A DNA stretch of 64,000 nt. Origin: Candidatus Vicinibacter affinis. GTDB taxonomy: Bacteria > Bacteroidota > Bacteroidia > Chitinophagales > Saprospiraceae. The stretch covers positions 2,890,501 to 2,954,500 of the forward strand of contig JADJNH010000005.1 of NCBI GenBank assembly GCA_016714365.1, in the 5' to 3' direction. The translations under genes were made by a program, and so were the position numbers. Positions 44,186 to 52,920 of the stretch are shown here, piece after piece. The notes beneath the pieces are model-generated. The model did no database searches and was not told the DNA's origin. It worked only from the letters and a program-made list of their open reading frames with translations. The first letter of the stretch is position 1. Each line of letters starts with the position of its first letter.

Positions 44186-45382
44186 TCAAAGTTTAATAAC
44201 TTCCTCCAAAATATCTCTAGCAACCTCTTCTTTTGATTTAAGTTCGAAAGATATCAATTCTCCTGATTTTTTTAAAATCTTGATTTTATTCGTATCAAAT
44301 CCAAAGCCCGCCCCTTCATCTTTTGGTGAATTGATAACGATCATATCCATGCTTTTCTTATTCAATTTAGCTTGGGCATTTCCGATAATATTTTGAGTCT
44401 CAAGGGCAAACCCAATAAGCTTTTGGTGAGATTGTTTATTTTTTCCAATAAATGCCGCTATGTCAGGATTTTTAATAAGTTTTAGATTGAGAATTTCTTC
44501 AGATTTTTTGATTTTTTCAAGAGACGGACTTTCAGGTCTGTAATCTGCAACCGCAGCTGCCAGAATAAAATAATCAAATTGAGCTAATTTTGACTCCACT
44601 ACTCTCAGCATTTCTTCAGCAGATACCACATTATGAAGACTTATGCGTTTATCAGCATTTGGTTTAAGATGGGTGGGGCCCAGGACAATGGTTACTTCGG
44701 CTCCCATAGAAGCTGCAACTTCCGCGAGACGAATACCCATTTTCCCGGATGAGTAATTTCCGATAAATCTCACTGGATCAATTGATTCATAGGTTGGTCC
44801 GGCAGTTATTAATATTTTCTTATTTTTAAATAATGCTGAATCGACGAAAAAAGATAAAACATGCTCCATAATTTTATCTGGTTCCGCCAACCTTCCAAGA
44901 CCACTTAAACCGCTTGCCAAACTTCCATCCTCAACAGGAATAATCATGACCCCCCTATTCTTTAAAACTTCTAAATTATATTGGGTGGAAGGATGAATCC
45001 ACATATCCAGATCCATGGCTGGGGCTATCATTACAGGGCATTTAGCAGAAAGATAAACTGCAGTCAAAAGATTGTCAACCATCCCAATGGAAAACTTTGC
45101 CATTGATTGTGCACTGACTGGGGCGACTAAAAACAAATCCGCCCACAAACCCAAATGAACATGATTTTGCCAGTCTTGTCCATCCGTGAGTTTGCTAAAT
45201 ACCTGATGGCCAGAAAGTGTAGAAAAACTTAAAGGACCAACAAAATCCATCGCTGAGTCTGTCATTACAATCCTGACTTCAGCACCGGCCTTAGTCAACA
45301 AACGCAACAAAATCAACGATTTATAAGCGGATATACTTCCAGTTACCCCGAGGATTATCTTTTTACCAGCTAATGCGTTCAT
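44186..45382 (-). CDS. coaBC: Bifunctional phosphopantothenoylcysteine decarboxylase / phosphopantothenate-cysteine ligase
   Basis: This 398-residue fusion runs two steps of coenzyme A synthesis. The CoaC flavoprotein half (about 1-180) has GVTGSISAYKS, the catalytic His74 in WQNHVHLGLWAD, and PAMDLDMW at 121-128 (Asp in place of the usual Asn of PAMNxxMW). The CoaB half begins ILITAGPTYESIDPVRFIGN and includes ILAAAVADYRP and KLIGFALET. The gene is 31 bp downstream of rpoZ and 10 bp upstream of porD. Confidence 0.96.
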   Translation of the reverse strand: MNALAGKKIILGVTGSISAYKSLILLRLLTKAGAEVRIVMTDSAMDFVGPLSFSTLSGHQVFSKLTDGQDWQNHVHLGLWADLFLVAPVSAQSMAKFSIGMVDNLLTAVYLSAKCPVMIAPAMDLDMWIHPSTQYNLEVLKNRGVMIIPVEDGSLASGLSGLGRLAEPDKIMEHVLSFFVDSALFKNKKILITAGPTYESIDPVRFIGNYSSGKMGIRLAEVAASMGAEVTIVLGPTHLKPNADKRISLHNVVSAEEMLRVVESKLAQFDYFILAAAVADYRPESPSLEKIKKSEEILNLKLIKNPDIAAFIGKNKQSHQKLIGFALETQNIIGNAQAKLNKKSMDMIVINSPKDEGAGFGFDTNKIKILKKSGELISFELKSKEEVARDILEEVIKL

Positions 45383-45413
45383 GCATTATCTTTTATAATC
45401 TTAGGGATGAAAA

Positions 45414-45758
45414 TTATTCAGAATCTGATGGCTCCTGATTTCTTAGCGTATAATCAATTTGTCCATTAATGAACTCTTCAATTGCAATAAGAACCGGATT
45501 TGGTAATTTCTCGTAAAACTTAGAAATTTCAATCTGTTCCTTATTTTCATGCACTTCCTCAATCGTATCTGAATGAGAAGCAAATTCTTCCAATTTGTCG
45601 TGAAGTTCAGTTTTCAAATCATTGGATAATTGATTGGCTCTCTTTGCAATAACATTTATGGTTTCATAAATATTACCAGTAACAGCTGCGAGTGCCTTAA
45701 TGTCCCTTGCCTGAACGTTTGGGTTGATTCCTTGAACTTGTGTTTTAATATCCATCAT
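45414..45758 (-). CDS. rpoZ: RNA polymerase omega subunit (Bacteroidota RpoZ/Rpb6-like)
   Basis: This 114-residue small protein contains ALAAVTGNIYETINVIAKRANQLSNDLKTEL, the omega-type helix region that clamps the beta' tail, and an acidic C-terminus with NPVLIAIEEFINGQIDY. Its slot between bamD and coaBC is where Bacteroidota omega genes are found. The start overlaps the bamD 3' end by 14 bp; Met2 (45755) is an equally likely start. Without profile searching the assignment rests on these motifs and the context. Confidence 0.8.
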   Translation of the reverse strand: MMDIKTQVQGINPNVQARDIKALAAVTGNIYETINVIAKRANQLSNDLKTELHDKLEEFASHSDTIEEVHENKEQIEISKFYEKLPNPVLIAIEEFINGQIDYTLRNQEPSDSE

Positions 45759-46554
45759 AAATTGGGTTGTTGAATTTAATATTTGCCAGATTTTTTATTT
45801 GCTTTACCTCCTGAGATACTTTTCCGGATGGAAACTTCAAAAGATAATAATTGCAAAGCTCTATTGTTTTTCCAAATCGCTCCTTTTGTTTTTCAAATAC
45901 ACTGTTTATGGCCCACTCGTAAGCAGATTTCACTTGAAGATATCGAATTTCCCGCTCATTCTTAGTTTCCGGAAAATCGGTAAGTAGATTTTCAAGGCTA
46001 GTCAAACAGGCTTGAAAGGATTTCAAATCGTAGTATAGTAATGCTTGCTGATATGCTTTTGTTTCCAATTTAAGCCTCAGCTGATCAATTAACTTGTTGC
46101 ATTCAGTAAGTCTATCAGATTCAGGGTAAACATTCACAAAAGATTGAAATCCATCAATTGCCTTCTGGGTGGAAGTTTGATCAAGTTTTATATCCGGAGA
46201 TGTCCTGTAAATCGCATAGACAGCCATAAATTCAGCTTCTTCCTTGTATTTACTCGTGACAAAGGTATTTGCAAAATTTTTAAAATACTGACTGGCAGTT
46301 TCAAAATCGGAAAGATAATAGTGCGTGTAGGCGTATTTGAAGTACAAATCTTCGGCTTGTTTTTGGCCCCGAAAAGAACTTATTACCAATTCAAATAGAG
46401 TCTGTGCCTTCAAATACTCTTTCTGAGAATAATATTGATTGGCATTTTTTAAGATTAAATCGGGATCTCCACTAGTCCTTACCTTCTCATAAGTTGACTT
46501 ACAAGAACTTACCAGTAGGAAAAGTCCAAAAATCGTGATGTAAAAATTTCTCAT
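45745..46554 (-). CDS. bamD: Outer membrane protein assembly factor BamD
   Basis: This 269-residue lipoprotein works with BamA to insert outer-membrane barrels. I start at the ATG at 46554 because it gives a proper signal and lipobox (LLVSSCKS, Cys18), and because a promoter -7 element overlaps the alternative upstream ATG at 46578. The rest is TPR-like: ANQYYSQKEYLKAQTLFELV, KYAYTHYYLSDFETASQYFK, and AINGF-type helices through residue 240. The 3' end overlaps rpoZ by 14 bp. Confidence 0.9.
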   Translation of the reverse strand: MRNFYITIFGLFLLVSSCKSTYEKVRTSGDPDLILKNANQYYSQKEYLKAQTLFELVISSFRGQKQAEDLYFKYAYTHYYLSDFETASQYFKNFANTFVTSKYKEEAEFMAVYAIYRTSPDIKLDQTSTQKAIDGFQSFVNVYPESDRLTECNKLIDQLRLKLETKAYQQALLYYDLKSFQACLTSLENLLTDFPETKNEREIRYLQVKSAYEWAINSVFEKQKERFGKTIELCNYYLLKFPSGKVSQEVKQIKNLANIKFNNPIYDGY

Positions 46555-46564
46555 TTGAAGACAG

Positions 46565-46572
46565 CAAAGGTA
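46565..46572 (-). promoter_or_regulatory. Putative -7 element of the bamD operon
   Basis: TACCTTTG on the minus strand (TAnnTTTG) lies 10 bp before the chosen bamD start. The leader would be only a few nucleotides long. Confidence 0.5.
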
Positions 46573-46743
46573 CGACATTTAACGTGTTGTTGCATAAGAT
46601 GTTGCCCTGAAAAAGAGATTGTATTATCTCCTTCATACAAAAGACACAATATTTTTATATTTATATATATATCTGCAAATTACACATTACAGATATAATT
46701 AATGTATATCCTGAAAATTAGGCTTTATTTTGCTCGTGACCGA

Positions 46744-47505
46744 CTACACTGTATTAAAAGCCTGTCCGATTGAAACAAATTCTTGAATATCCAGACTTGC
46801 TCCCCCAACCAAAGCTCCATCAATATCAGGTTGACTTGACAAAGCCAGCGCATTAGAGGCTTTTACACTGCCTCCGTATAAAATTCTTATCGATTCCTTA
46901 AATTCTGAGCCATATTGATCGGCTATCCATTGCCTAATATGTTTATGCATTTCTTGAGCTTGCGCGGGGGTTGCGGATGATCCTGTTCCGATCGCCCAAA
47001 TTGGTTCATACGCTATGGTTACATTTTTTAAATTTTCACCCAATTCAACTCCTATATCTTCTTCCAATTGATTTATAATATGCTCTAAATGAATCCCTTC
47101 TGATCTTAACTCATAAGATTCACCACAACAATAAATAACCTTTAAACCTTGGGAAAGTGCAGTTCTAATTTTTTTTGACACGAGCATATTTTCCCGTAAA
47201 TTCATTTCTCTCCTTTCACTATGACCAAGAATAACATAACTTACCCCAAGATCAACAAGCATGCTCGCTGAAACCTCACCAGTATAGGGTCCTGAAAGCT
47301 CCTCGTGACAATTCTGTGCTCCCAATTTTAATCCTTTTCGTAAAAATTGGCCTAATTCAGATAAATGGGTAAAAGGTGGAGCGATGACATAATCATGAGA
47401 TGGATCTGAATGAATAAGAAATTCTTCTATAAAGGACACCGCTTTGGTAGGCAACATATTCATTTTCCAGTTTGCTGCAACCAAAGGTTTACGTAAAGGT
47501 TTCAT
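46744..47505 (-). CDS. tpiA: Triosephosphate isomerase
   Basis: This 253-residue TIM-barrel enzyme interconverts dihydroxyacetone phosphate and glyceraldehyde 3-phosphate. Lys14 is in ANWKMN, His95 in ILGHSERRE, the catalytic Glu in AYEPIWAIGTG, and the phosphate loop is ILYGGSVKASNA. The gene is monocistronic. A 189-bp AT-rich gap separates it from bamD and shows no terminator I can support. Confidence 0.97.
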   Translation of the reverse strand: MKPLRKPLVAANWKMNMLPTKAVSFIEEFLIHSDPSHDYVIAPPFTHLSELGQFLRKGLKLGAQNCHEELSGPYTGEVSASMLVDLGVSYVILGHSERREMNLRENMLVSKKIRTALSQGLKVIYCCGESYELRSEGIHLEHIINQLEEDIGVELGENLKNVTIAYEPIWAIGTGSSATPAQAQEMHKHIRQWIADQYGSEFKESIRILYGGSVKASNALALSSQPDIDGALVGGASLDIQEFVSIGQAFNTV

Positions 47506-47525
47506 TGAGGATCAATTTTATTAGC

Positions 47526-47533
47526 CAAAAGTA
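47526..47533 (-). promoter_or_regulatory. Putative -7 element of tpiA
   Basis: TACTTTTG on the minus strand fits TAnnTTTG and is 20 bp before the tpiA start. The -33 element is unclear. Confidence 0.4.
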
Positions 47534-47562
47534 TTGCTTTGTAACAAATAATAACGAACCGA

Positions 47563-48399
47563 ATGAAATTTGGCAAAGAAAGTCATGCAATAAATAAGGA
47601 ATTTGTACTATCCAAACCAAGAATCTGGATAGAATCTGACCCTCAGTCGACAGACATTTTTTCTGGTGGCACCGGATACAGCAATCCTTCCTTCAGAGGA
47701 ACTTTATATCCTAAAACCTGCAAATCAAACGAATACTTATACTACTACAGCAGATTATTCAACGGAATTGAATTTAACGGAAGTTATTACAAAATACCAG
47801 ATGATGAAAAAGTGTTTTTTTGGAAAAGTCAAATTCCAGAGCACTTTAAATTTTGCCCCAAATTCCCTCTAAGCATCTCCAACAGTAGAAATCTTGGCGA
47901 TCCTTTCATTTGGCAAAAATTTGAAAAATTCCTCACACTGCTTGAAAATCACAGGGGACCAGCTTTTCTTCAACTACCAAGACATTTTGACGTTTCCAAA
48001 AAGTAGATTCTTTATCAAATTTTAGATTCAAAGCCACTTCCATATAACTTTTTGATTGAATTAAGGCACGAAAGTTGGTTTAAAGACAAACATGAATTGG
48101 AAGATTTATGTGCGTGGTTGGGACATTTGGATATAGGCTTGGTAATTACTGACACTCCGGGTAGAAGAGATGCCTGTCATATGGAAGTTTGTAGTCCCAT
48201 TTTATTAATTAGGTACCTCTCAGATGGAAATGTCAGAAATGACGAAAAGCGGATAAATTCCTGGATCGAACAATTTCTTAACATAAGAAATGTTGGAATT
48301 AAGGAGTTCCATTTTTACCTTCACCTCCCAAATCCAACACAAATGGTCAGATATGCCGACTGTTTGCGAAAAAATATTGAGTATCGAATAAATGAATAA
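47563..48399 (+). pseudogene. DUF72-family protein interrupted by one in-frame amber codon
   Basis: Two halves in the same frame make a 278-codon DUF72 (YecE-like, TIM-barrel) gene. The first part has GGTGYSNPSFRGTLYP, FNGIEFNGSYYKIP and FCPKFPLSIS, ending LPRHFDVSKK. A TAG follows at 48004-48006. Then reading continues ILYQILDSKPLPYNFLIELRHESWF to the normal end (VGIKEFHFYLHLPNP). No frameshift is needed; a single base change would restore the family-length protein. It overlaps ppk1 by 8 bp. It could be a recent pseudogene, a polymorphism or a base error. The family's function is unproven. Confidence 0.8.
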
Positions 48400-50473
48400 T
48401 CTGCAACTTAAACATCATTACGAGTATATTGACCGGGATATCAGTTGGTTGGATTTCAATTATCGTGTCTTACAAGAAGCAAAGGACCCTACAGTTCCTT
48501 TAATTGAACGTATTAAATTTCTAGCGATTTATTCATCAAATCTAGGTGAATTTTTTAGGATCAGGGTAGCTCACCATAGAAATATAAAGATGCTTGGTAA
48601 AAAAACCAAAAGTCAATTGGAATACAGCCCAGGAACCTTGTTAAAAGAATTGTATAAAATTGTCAATCAACAATTAGATGAATTTAATGATATTTTTGAC
48701 AATCAAATCCTACCGGCACTCTGCAAGGAAAATATATTTCTGCTCTCACACCGCGAGTTAAGCCAACAGCAGGAGCTTTTCATTGAATCGTTTTTTAAAG
48801 AAAATTTACTCCCATTTGTTCAACCGGTATTATTGATTGGTAATAAAATCAAGCCCTTTCTGAATAACTCAGAATTGTATCTGACTATTATTCTAAAATC
48901 AAAAGATGAGCCCGAATCCCCTGAGCAATATGGAATTGTTAAAATTCCTTCTGATCATTTGAAGAGATTTATAATACTCCCATCAGAAACGGACAGGCAC
49001 AATGTTATACTTTTGGATGAAATTGTACGATTTTCATTAAAATGGCTTTTTCCTGGATACGATATTATACATTCTTACTCAATAAAACTTACGCGTGATG
49101 CAGAACTGTATATTGAAGATGAGTTTAGCGGTGACTTACTGGAAAAAATAAAGAAGGGACTTTTAAAACGAAACATAGGTCCAGCATCTAGATTGGTTTA
49201 TGATCAGGCCATGCCAAAAGAGATGCTTAAATTTTTTCTTGATTTATTAGAAATACAGAAATCTGACTTAACTCCGGAAGGAAGATATCATAATAATTTT
49301 GACTTTTTCAATTTTCCAGATTTTGGCAAAAAACACTTAAGAAACAAAGTACTCAAACCACTTGTATACCTGCCATTTCATCAAAACACTAATCTGTTTT
49401 CAGCAATAGACGAGAAAGATCATCTATTGAATTTTCCTTACCACGAATATGAGCCGGTCATCCGTTTTTTCGAAGAAGCCGCCAGAGATCCTGACGTCAC
49501 CCAAATCAAAATTACACAATATCGGGTCGCTAAAAAATCCAGAATTATGGATGCATTGATTAATGCAGCATCGGCAGGTAAAAGTGTTTTTGTCTTCATC
49601 GAAGTTAAGGCCCGATTTGATGAAGCTGCAAATCTCAACTGGGGAGAAGAAATGGAAAAAAACGGAATTAAAGTAAGGTATAGTTTTCCAGGCCTTAAAG
49701 TACATTCAAAGGCAGCAATTATTACAAAAAAATCAGAAAATGAAACAAAAAACTATGCCTATTTAAGTACCGGTAATTTCCATGAAGGAACTGCAAAGGC
49801 ATATAGTGATTTTGGGCTTTTCACATCAGACCCAAGATTAACTCAAGAAGTAAACAGGATTTTTGGTTTCTTGGAAAATGTTAAATTGCCCACAGTTTCC
49901 TTTAAACATCTACTGGTAGGACAGTTTAATTTAAATGATGAACTGAAAGTTTTAATAGCTTTTGAAAAAGAACAAGCTCTAAAAGGACTTCCTTCAGGAA
50001 TCATATTGAAGATGAATAGTATTCAGGATCCTGAAATGATAGATCTTCTTTATGATGCAGGTTTGGCAGGAGTTGATATAAAACTTATAATAAGAGGAAT
50101 CTGCTGCCTAATTCCAGGAAAACCAGGACTTAGTGACCACATAGAAGGTATTAGTATATTGGATCGTTTTTTGGAACACGCTCGTGTATACTATTTTTTA
50201 AATGGTGGAGAAGAAAAGGTGTTGCTTTCTTCAGCAGACTGGATGGTCAGAAATCTGCATTTTAGAATAGAAACAGCTTTTCCTATTTACACACCTGAAC
50301 ATAAAAAGATGATTATTGAAATACTTAAAATACAATTAGAGGACAATATAAAAGCCAGAAGTTTAAATCACTTAACGATTAATCAATTTAGAAAAAATAA
50401 TTCCGGACGAAAAATGAGATCACAATTGGAAACGTACAAATACTTAAAAAAACGTAATGTTGATTTTATCTAA
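48392..50473 (+). CDS. ppk1: Polyphosphate kinase 1
   Basis: This 693-residue enzyme reversibly makes inorganic polyphosphate from ATP. The N domain opens RDISWLDFNYRVLQEA. SSNLGEFFRIRVAHH follows, and the PLD-like catalytic domains include YRVAKKSRIMDAL, the phospho-accepting His in LKVHSKAAII, YLSTGNFHEGTAKAYSDFGLF, and the second catalytic His in LDRFLEHARVYYF. All expected domains and the full length are present. It starts inside the end of the DUF72 frame, so it may depend on translation through it. Confidence 0.97.
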   Translation: MNNLQLKHHYEYIDRDISWLDFNYRVLQEAKDPTVPLIERIKFLAIYSSNLGEFFRIRVAHHRNIKMLGKKTKSQLEYSPGTLLKELYKIVNQQLDEFNDIFDNQILPALCKENIFLLSHRELSQQQELFIESFFKENLLPFVQPVLLIGNKIKPFLNNSELYLTIILKSKDEPESPEQYGIVKIPSDHLKRFIILPSETDRHNVILLDEIVRFSLKWLFPGYDIIHSYSIKLTRDAELYIEDEFSGDLLEKIKKGLLKRNIGPASRLVYDQAMPKEMLKFFLDLLEIQKSDLTPEGRYHNNFDFFNFPDFGKKHLRNKVLKPLVYLPFHQNTNLFSAIDEKDHLLNFPYHEYEPVIRFFEEAARDPDVTQIKITQYRVAKKSRIMDALINAASAGKSVFVFIEVKARFDEAANLNWGEEMEKNGIKVRYSFPGLKVHSKAAIITKKSENETKNYAYLSTGNFHEGTAKAYSDFGLFTSDPRLTQEVNRIFGFLENVKLPTVSFKHLLVGQFNLNDELKVLIAFEKEQALKGLPSGIILKMNSIQDPEMIDLLYDAGLAGVDIKLIIRGICCLIPGKPGLSDHIEGISILDRFLEHARVYYFLNGGEEKVLLSSADWMVRNLHFRIETAFPIYTPEHKKMIIEILKIQLEDNIKARSLNHLTINQFRKNNSGRKMRSQLETYKYLKKRNVDFI

Positions 50474-50479
50474 ATTAAA

Positions 50480-50848
50480 ATGAAAAAAATCAAACACCGC
50501 CTGATATACTTTCATGTTCCATGCCCTGATAAAATTAGTGCTGATAAACTAGGAGATTTGAGCGTTCAAAATAGGTTGGCGGCCTGCGCACATATTTTCC
50601 CTATTACTTCAATTTTCGAATGGCAAGGAAAAGTAAATAAAGAAAATGAACACCTTTTAATACTAAAAACAACCAAAAAAAAATCTGACCTACTAGAATC
50701 TTTTATTGCGAAAAAACACCATTACGACATCCCATGTATACTCAAGATTAAAGGAAGCTGTAACGCCTCCTACTATGAATGGGTTAAGCAGCAAGTAAAA
50801 AAGCCCCCCATTAAAATCACTAAGAAACGATCAAACCATCCTTCATAA
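50480..50848 (+). CDS. cutA: CutA-like divalent-cation tolerance protein
   Basis: This 122-residue member of the CutA1 family forms trimers and has a debated role in metal tolerance. Motifs are RLAACAHIFPITSIFEWQGKV, with the family's conserved Cys in AAC, and EHLLILKTTKKK, KKHHYDIPCILKI and YYEWVKQQV. It is 6 bp after ppk1. Its last 29 bp overlap the convergent LolD-type gene. Confidence 0.9.
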   Translation: MKKIKHRLIYFHVPCPDKISADKLGDLSVQNRLAACAHIFPITSIFEWQGKVNKENEHLLILKTTKKKSDLLESFIAKKHHYDIPCILKIKGSCNASYYEWVKQQVKKPPIKITKKRSNHPS

Positions 50849-51473
50849 CATAGGTCTTTTGCGTTTTTGAAGCTATCGATGGATCATGAGTGACAATTAA
50901 CATGGTCATATTTAGTTCATCTCTCAATTTAAAAAGTAACTTAAGTACTTCTGAAGAATTTTCCTGATCCAGATTTCCTGTAGGCTCGTCAGCCAGAAGA
51001 ATCTTTGGATGGTTAAGCAATGCCCTCGCCAGGGCGACCCTTTGTTGTTCTCCGCCAGACAATTGACCTGGCTTATGAGACATTCGTTCATTTAAACCCA
51101 AATAATCCAACAATTCTTTCCCATAATTGAGTATAGATTGCTCAGGATCACCCGCAATAAAACCAGGCAAGCAGACATTTTCCAATGCCGTTAACTCCGC
51201 AAGTAAATGATGAAATTGAAAAATAAAACCAATATTTCTATTTCGAAAATTCGAAAGATCCTTTTCTGACCACTTTGAGGTGCTTTCGCCATTTAACAAT
51301 AGGTTTCCCCGATCAGCCCGGTCCAATGTACCAATAATATGGAGCAAAGTGCTTTTTCCAGCACCGGATGAACCCACAATGCTGGTAAGCTCACCTTCTT
51401 TAATATTCAAATTGACCCCCTTTAGCACAGGAAGCTTTTGATAGCTTTTTTCGATTCCTTCACAACAAATCAT
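50820..51473 (-). CDS. lolD: ABC transporter ATP-binding protein, LolD/MacB type
   Basis: This 217-residue ATPase has Walker A GSSGAGKST (34-42), Q-loop FQFHHLLAELTALEN, signature LSGGEQQR (139-146), Walker B ILLADEPTG (159-167) and the H-loop VTHD. The Q-loop string and length place it with LolD/FtsE/MacB proteins. LolD powers release of lipoproteins from the inner membrane. The permease (LolC/E-like) is not adjacent, so the specific partner is inferred. Confidence 0.85.
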   Translation of the reverse strand: MICCEGIEKSYQKLPVLKGVNLNIKEGELTSIVGSSGAGKSTLLHIIGTLDRADRGNLLLNGESTSKWSEKDLSNFRNRNIGFIFQFHHLLAELTALENVCLPGFIAGDPEQSILNYGKELLDYLGLNERMSHKPGQLSGGEQQRVALARALLNHPKILLADEPTGNLDQENSSEVLKLLFKLRDELNMTMLIVTHDPSIASKTQKTYVMKDGLIVS

Positions 51474-51560
51474 TGACTCTCTAATGGTTATAAAATATGC
51501 CCCATTCCAAAATAATCACAATGTATGACCTTTGGACTATGCAAAATCAGGACAAATATC

Positions 51561-51568
51561 TAAATTTG
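51561..51568 (+). promoter_or_regulatory. Putative -7 element for the glycosyltransferase operon
   Basis: TAAATTTG matches TAnnTTTG. It gives a leader of about 110 nt before the first glycosyltransferase gene. A TTTG lies further upstream at an unusually wide spacing (26 bp), so the -33 part is doubtful. Confidence 0.35.
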
Positions 51569-51684
51569 CCCTGTTTATTAAAATTATTCCATCAGAAGCC
51601 ACATTATTTAATACTCTTACGTTCTACATTTGATCACTTTTATAAGATTCTGACTAAAAGCCTTTCACACACCATCGATAACTT

Positions 51685-52905
51685 ATGAAAATTCTGCTTC
51701 TCTGTAAAAAATTTCCCTACCCTTTAAAGGATGGTGAAGCTATTGCAGTGAACCAATTAAGCAAGTCATTGACTGAAAATGGATGTGAAGTAACGCTTTT
51801 AGCTATGAATACAAGCAGGCATCATTACAAAGGCAATGGCTCCCTTCCAAAAGAGCTTAGCCACTTTAAAGAAATTCACACAGTGGATGTGGACAATCAA
51901 ATCACTCCCTGGGGGGCATTCAAGAACCTCTTCACAACAGAATCTTATCATATTTCTCGTTTTGTCTCAGAGGAATTTGCACAGAAACTTACTTGTGTTT
52001 TAAAAGAAAACCAATTTGACATCGTCCAGCTTGAAACGCTTTATTTAGCTCCTTATTTGAAATTCATCAAAGACAATTCAGAGGCCATTGTTGTTATGCG
52101 TGCACACAATATTGAACATGAAATATGGCATAGGATTTCTGATCAAATCAAATTTATTCCAAAAAAAATATATTTGAACTATTTGGCAAAAAAGCTTAAG
52201 AAGTTTGAAATTGAAAAATTAAATGAATACGATTTTTTAGTTGCGATTACAGAAAGAGATTTAGAAATGTTTAAATCCTTGGGTTATAAGAATGGCTGTT
52301 TGGCAACTCCTGTAGGCTTTGATCTTAAAGAATATCAACCTGAATATTCCGCTTTTAAAAAAGAGCTTAATCTATCATTTATTGGATCTTTGGATTGGAT
52401 GCCAAATATTGAAGGACTTAGATGGTTTTTGAGCGAGGTCTGGCCGTTACTGCATTCCAAATTTCCAAATTTAAAGTTTCATTTTGCAGGTAGAAATGCT
52501 CCAAAAGATCTTGCTAACATACAATTACCCGGAGTTATTTTCCATAAAGATGTCTCTGACAGCAAGGATTTCATGCTTGAATATCCAATTTTAATAGTGC
52601 CCATATTTGCGGGTTCAGGAATTAGAGTTAAAATTCTTGAAGCGATGGCCCTTGGAAGGGTTGTGATCACCAGTTCAATTGGCTTAGAGGGCATTCCTGC
52701 CAAACACTTAGATCAAGTTATCCTGGCCAATTCTGCAGAAGACTATATCCATAGCATTCAAATGTGCTACGATGGAAAAATTAATCTTTTGAACCTGGGA
52801 CAATCAGCCAGAAATTTTGTTCACAACAATTTTGACAGCTCTAAGCTAGCAGAAAAATTATTGACCGCTTATCAAAATGTTATTGATTCTCCAAGCCACC
52901 TTTAA
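51685..52905 (+). CDS. Glycosyltransferase, GT-B fold (GT4-like)
   Basis: This 406-residue cytoplasmic or membrane-associated sugar transferase starts with a Rossmann strand, MKILLLCKKFPYPLKDGEA, with the loop that binds acceptor. RAHNIEHEIWHRI is in the middle. The C-terminal donor domain reads FIGSLDWMPNIEGLRWFL, then VPIFAGSGIRVKILEAMALGRVVIT and GLEGIP, the classical GT4 nucleotide-sugar site. Sugar and acceptor are unknown. It is 15 bp upstream of a GT2 gene, suggesting joint work on a polysaccharide or glycolipid. Confidence 0.88.
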   Translation: MKILLLCKKFPYPLKDGEAIAVNQLSKSLTENGCEVTLLAMNTSRHHYKGNGSLPKELSHFKEIHTVDVDNQITPWGAFKNLFTTESYHISRFVSEEFAQKLTCVLKENQFDIVQLETLYLAPYLKFIKDNSEAIVVMRAHNIEHEIWHRISDQIKFIPKKIYLNYLAKKLKKFEIEKLNEYDFLVAITERDLEMFKSLGYKNGCLATPVGFDLKEYQPEYSAFKKELNLSFIGSLDWMPNIEGLRWFLSEVWPLLHSKFPNLKFHFAGRNAPKDLANIQLPGVIFHKDVSDSKDFMLEYPILIVPIFAGSGIRVKILEAMALGRVVITSSIGLEGIPAKHLDQVILANSAEDYIHSIQMCYDGKINLLNLGQSARNFVHNNFDSSKLAEKLLTAYQNVIDSPSHL

Positions 52906-52920
52906 CTGTGTTAGGTACTG

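Noticed and set aside
46555..46578. Eight-residue extension of bamD
   Set aside because: It overlaps the TACCTTTG element and would place the signal peptide off the N-terminus.
51497..51688. A 63-codon plus-strand frame just before the GT4 gene
   Set aside because: No recognisable residues, no upstream promoter, and a TAAATTTG promoter element (51561-51568) lies within it. It overlaps the GT4 start by 4 bp, but that alone is weak.
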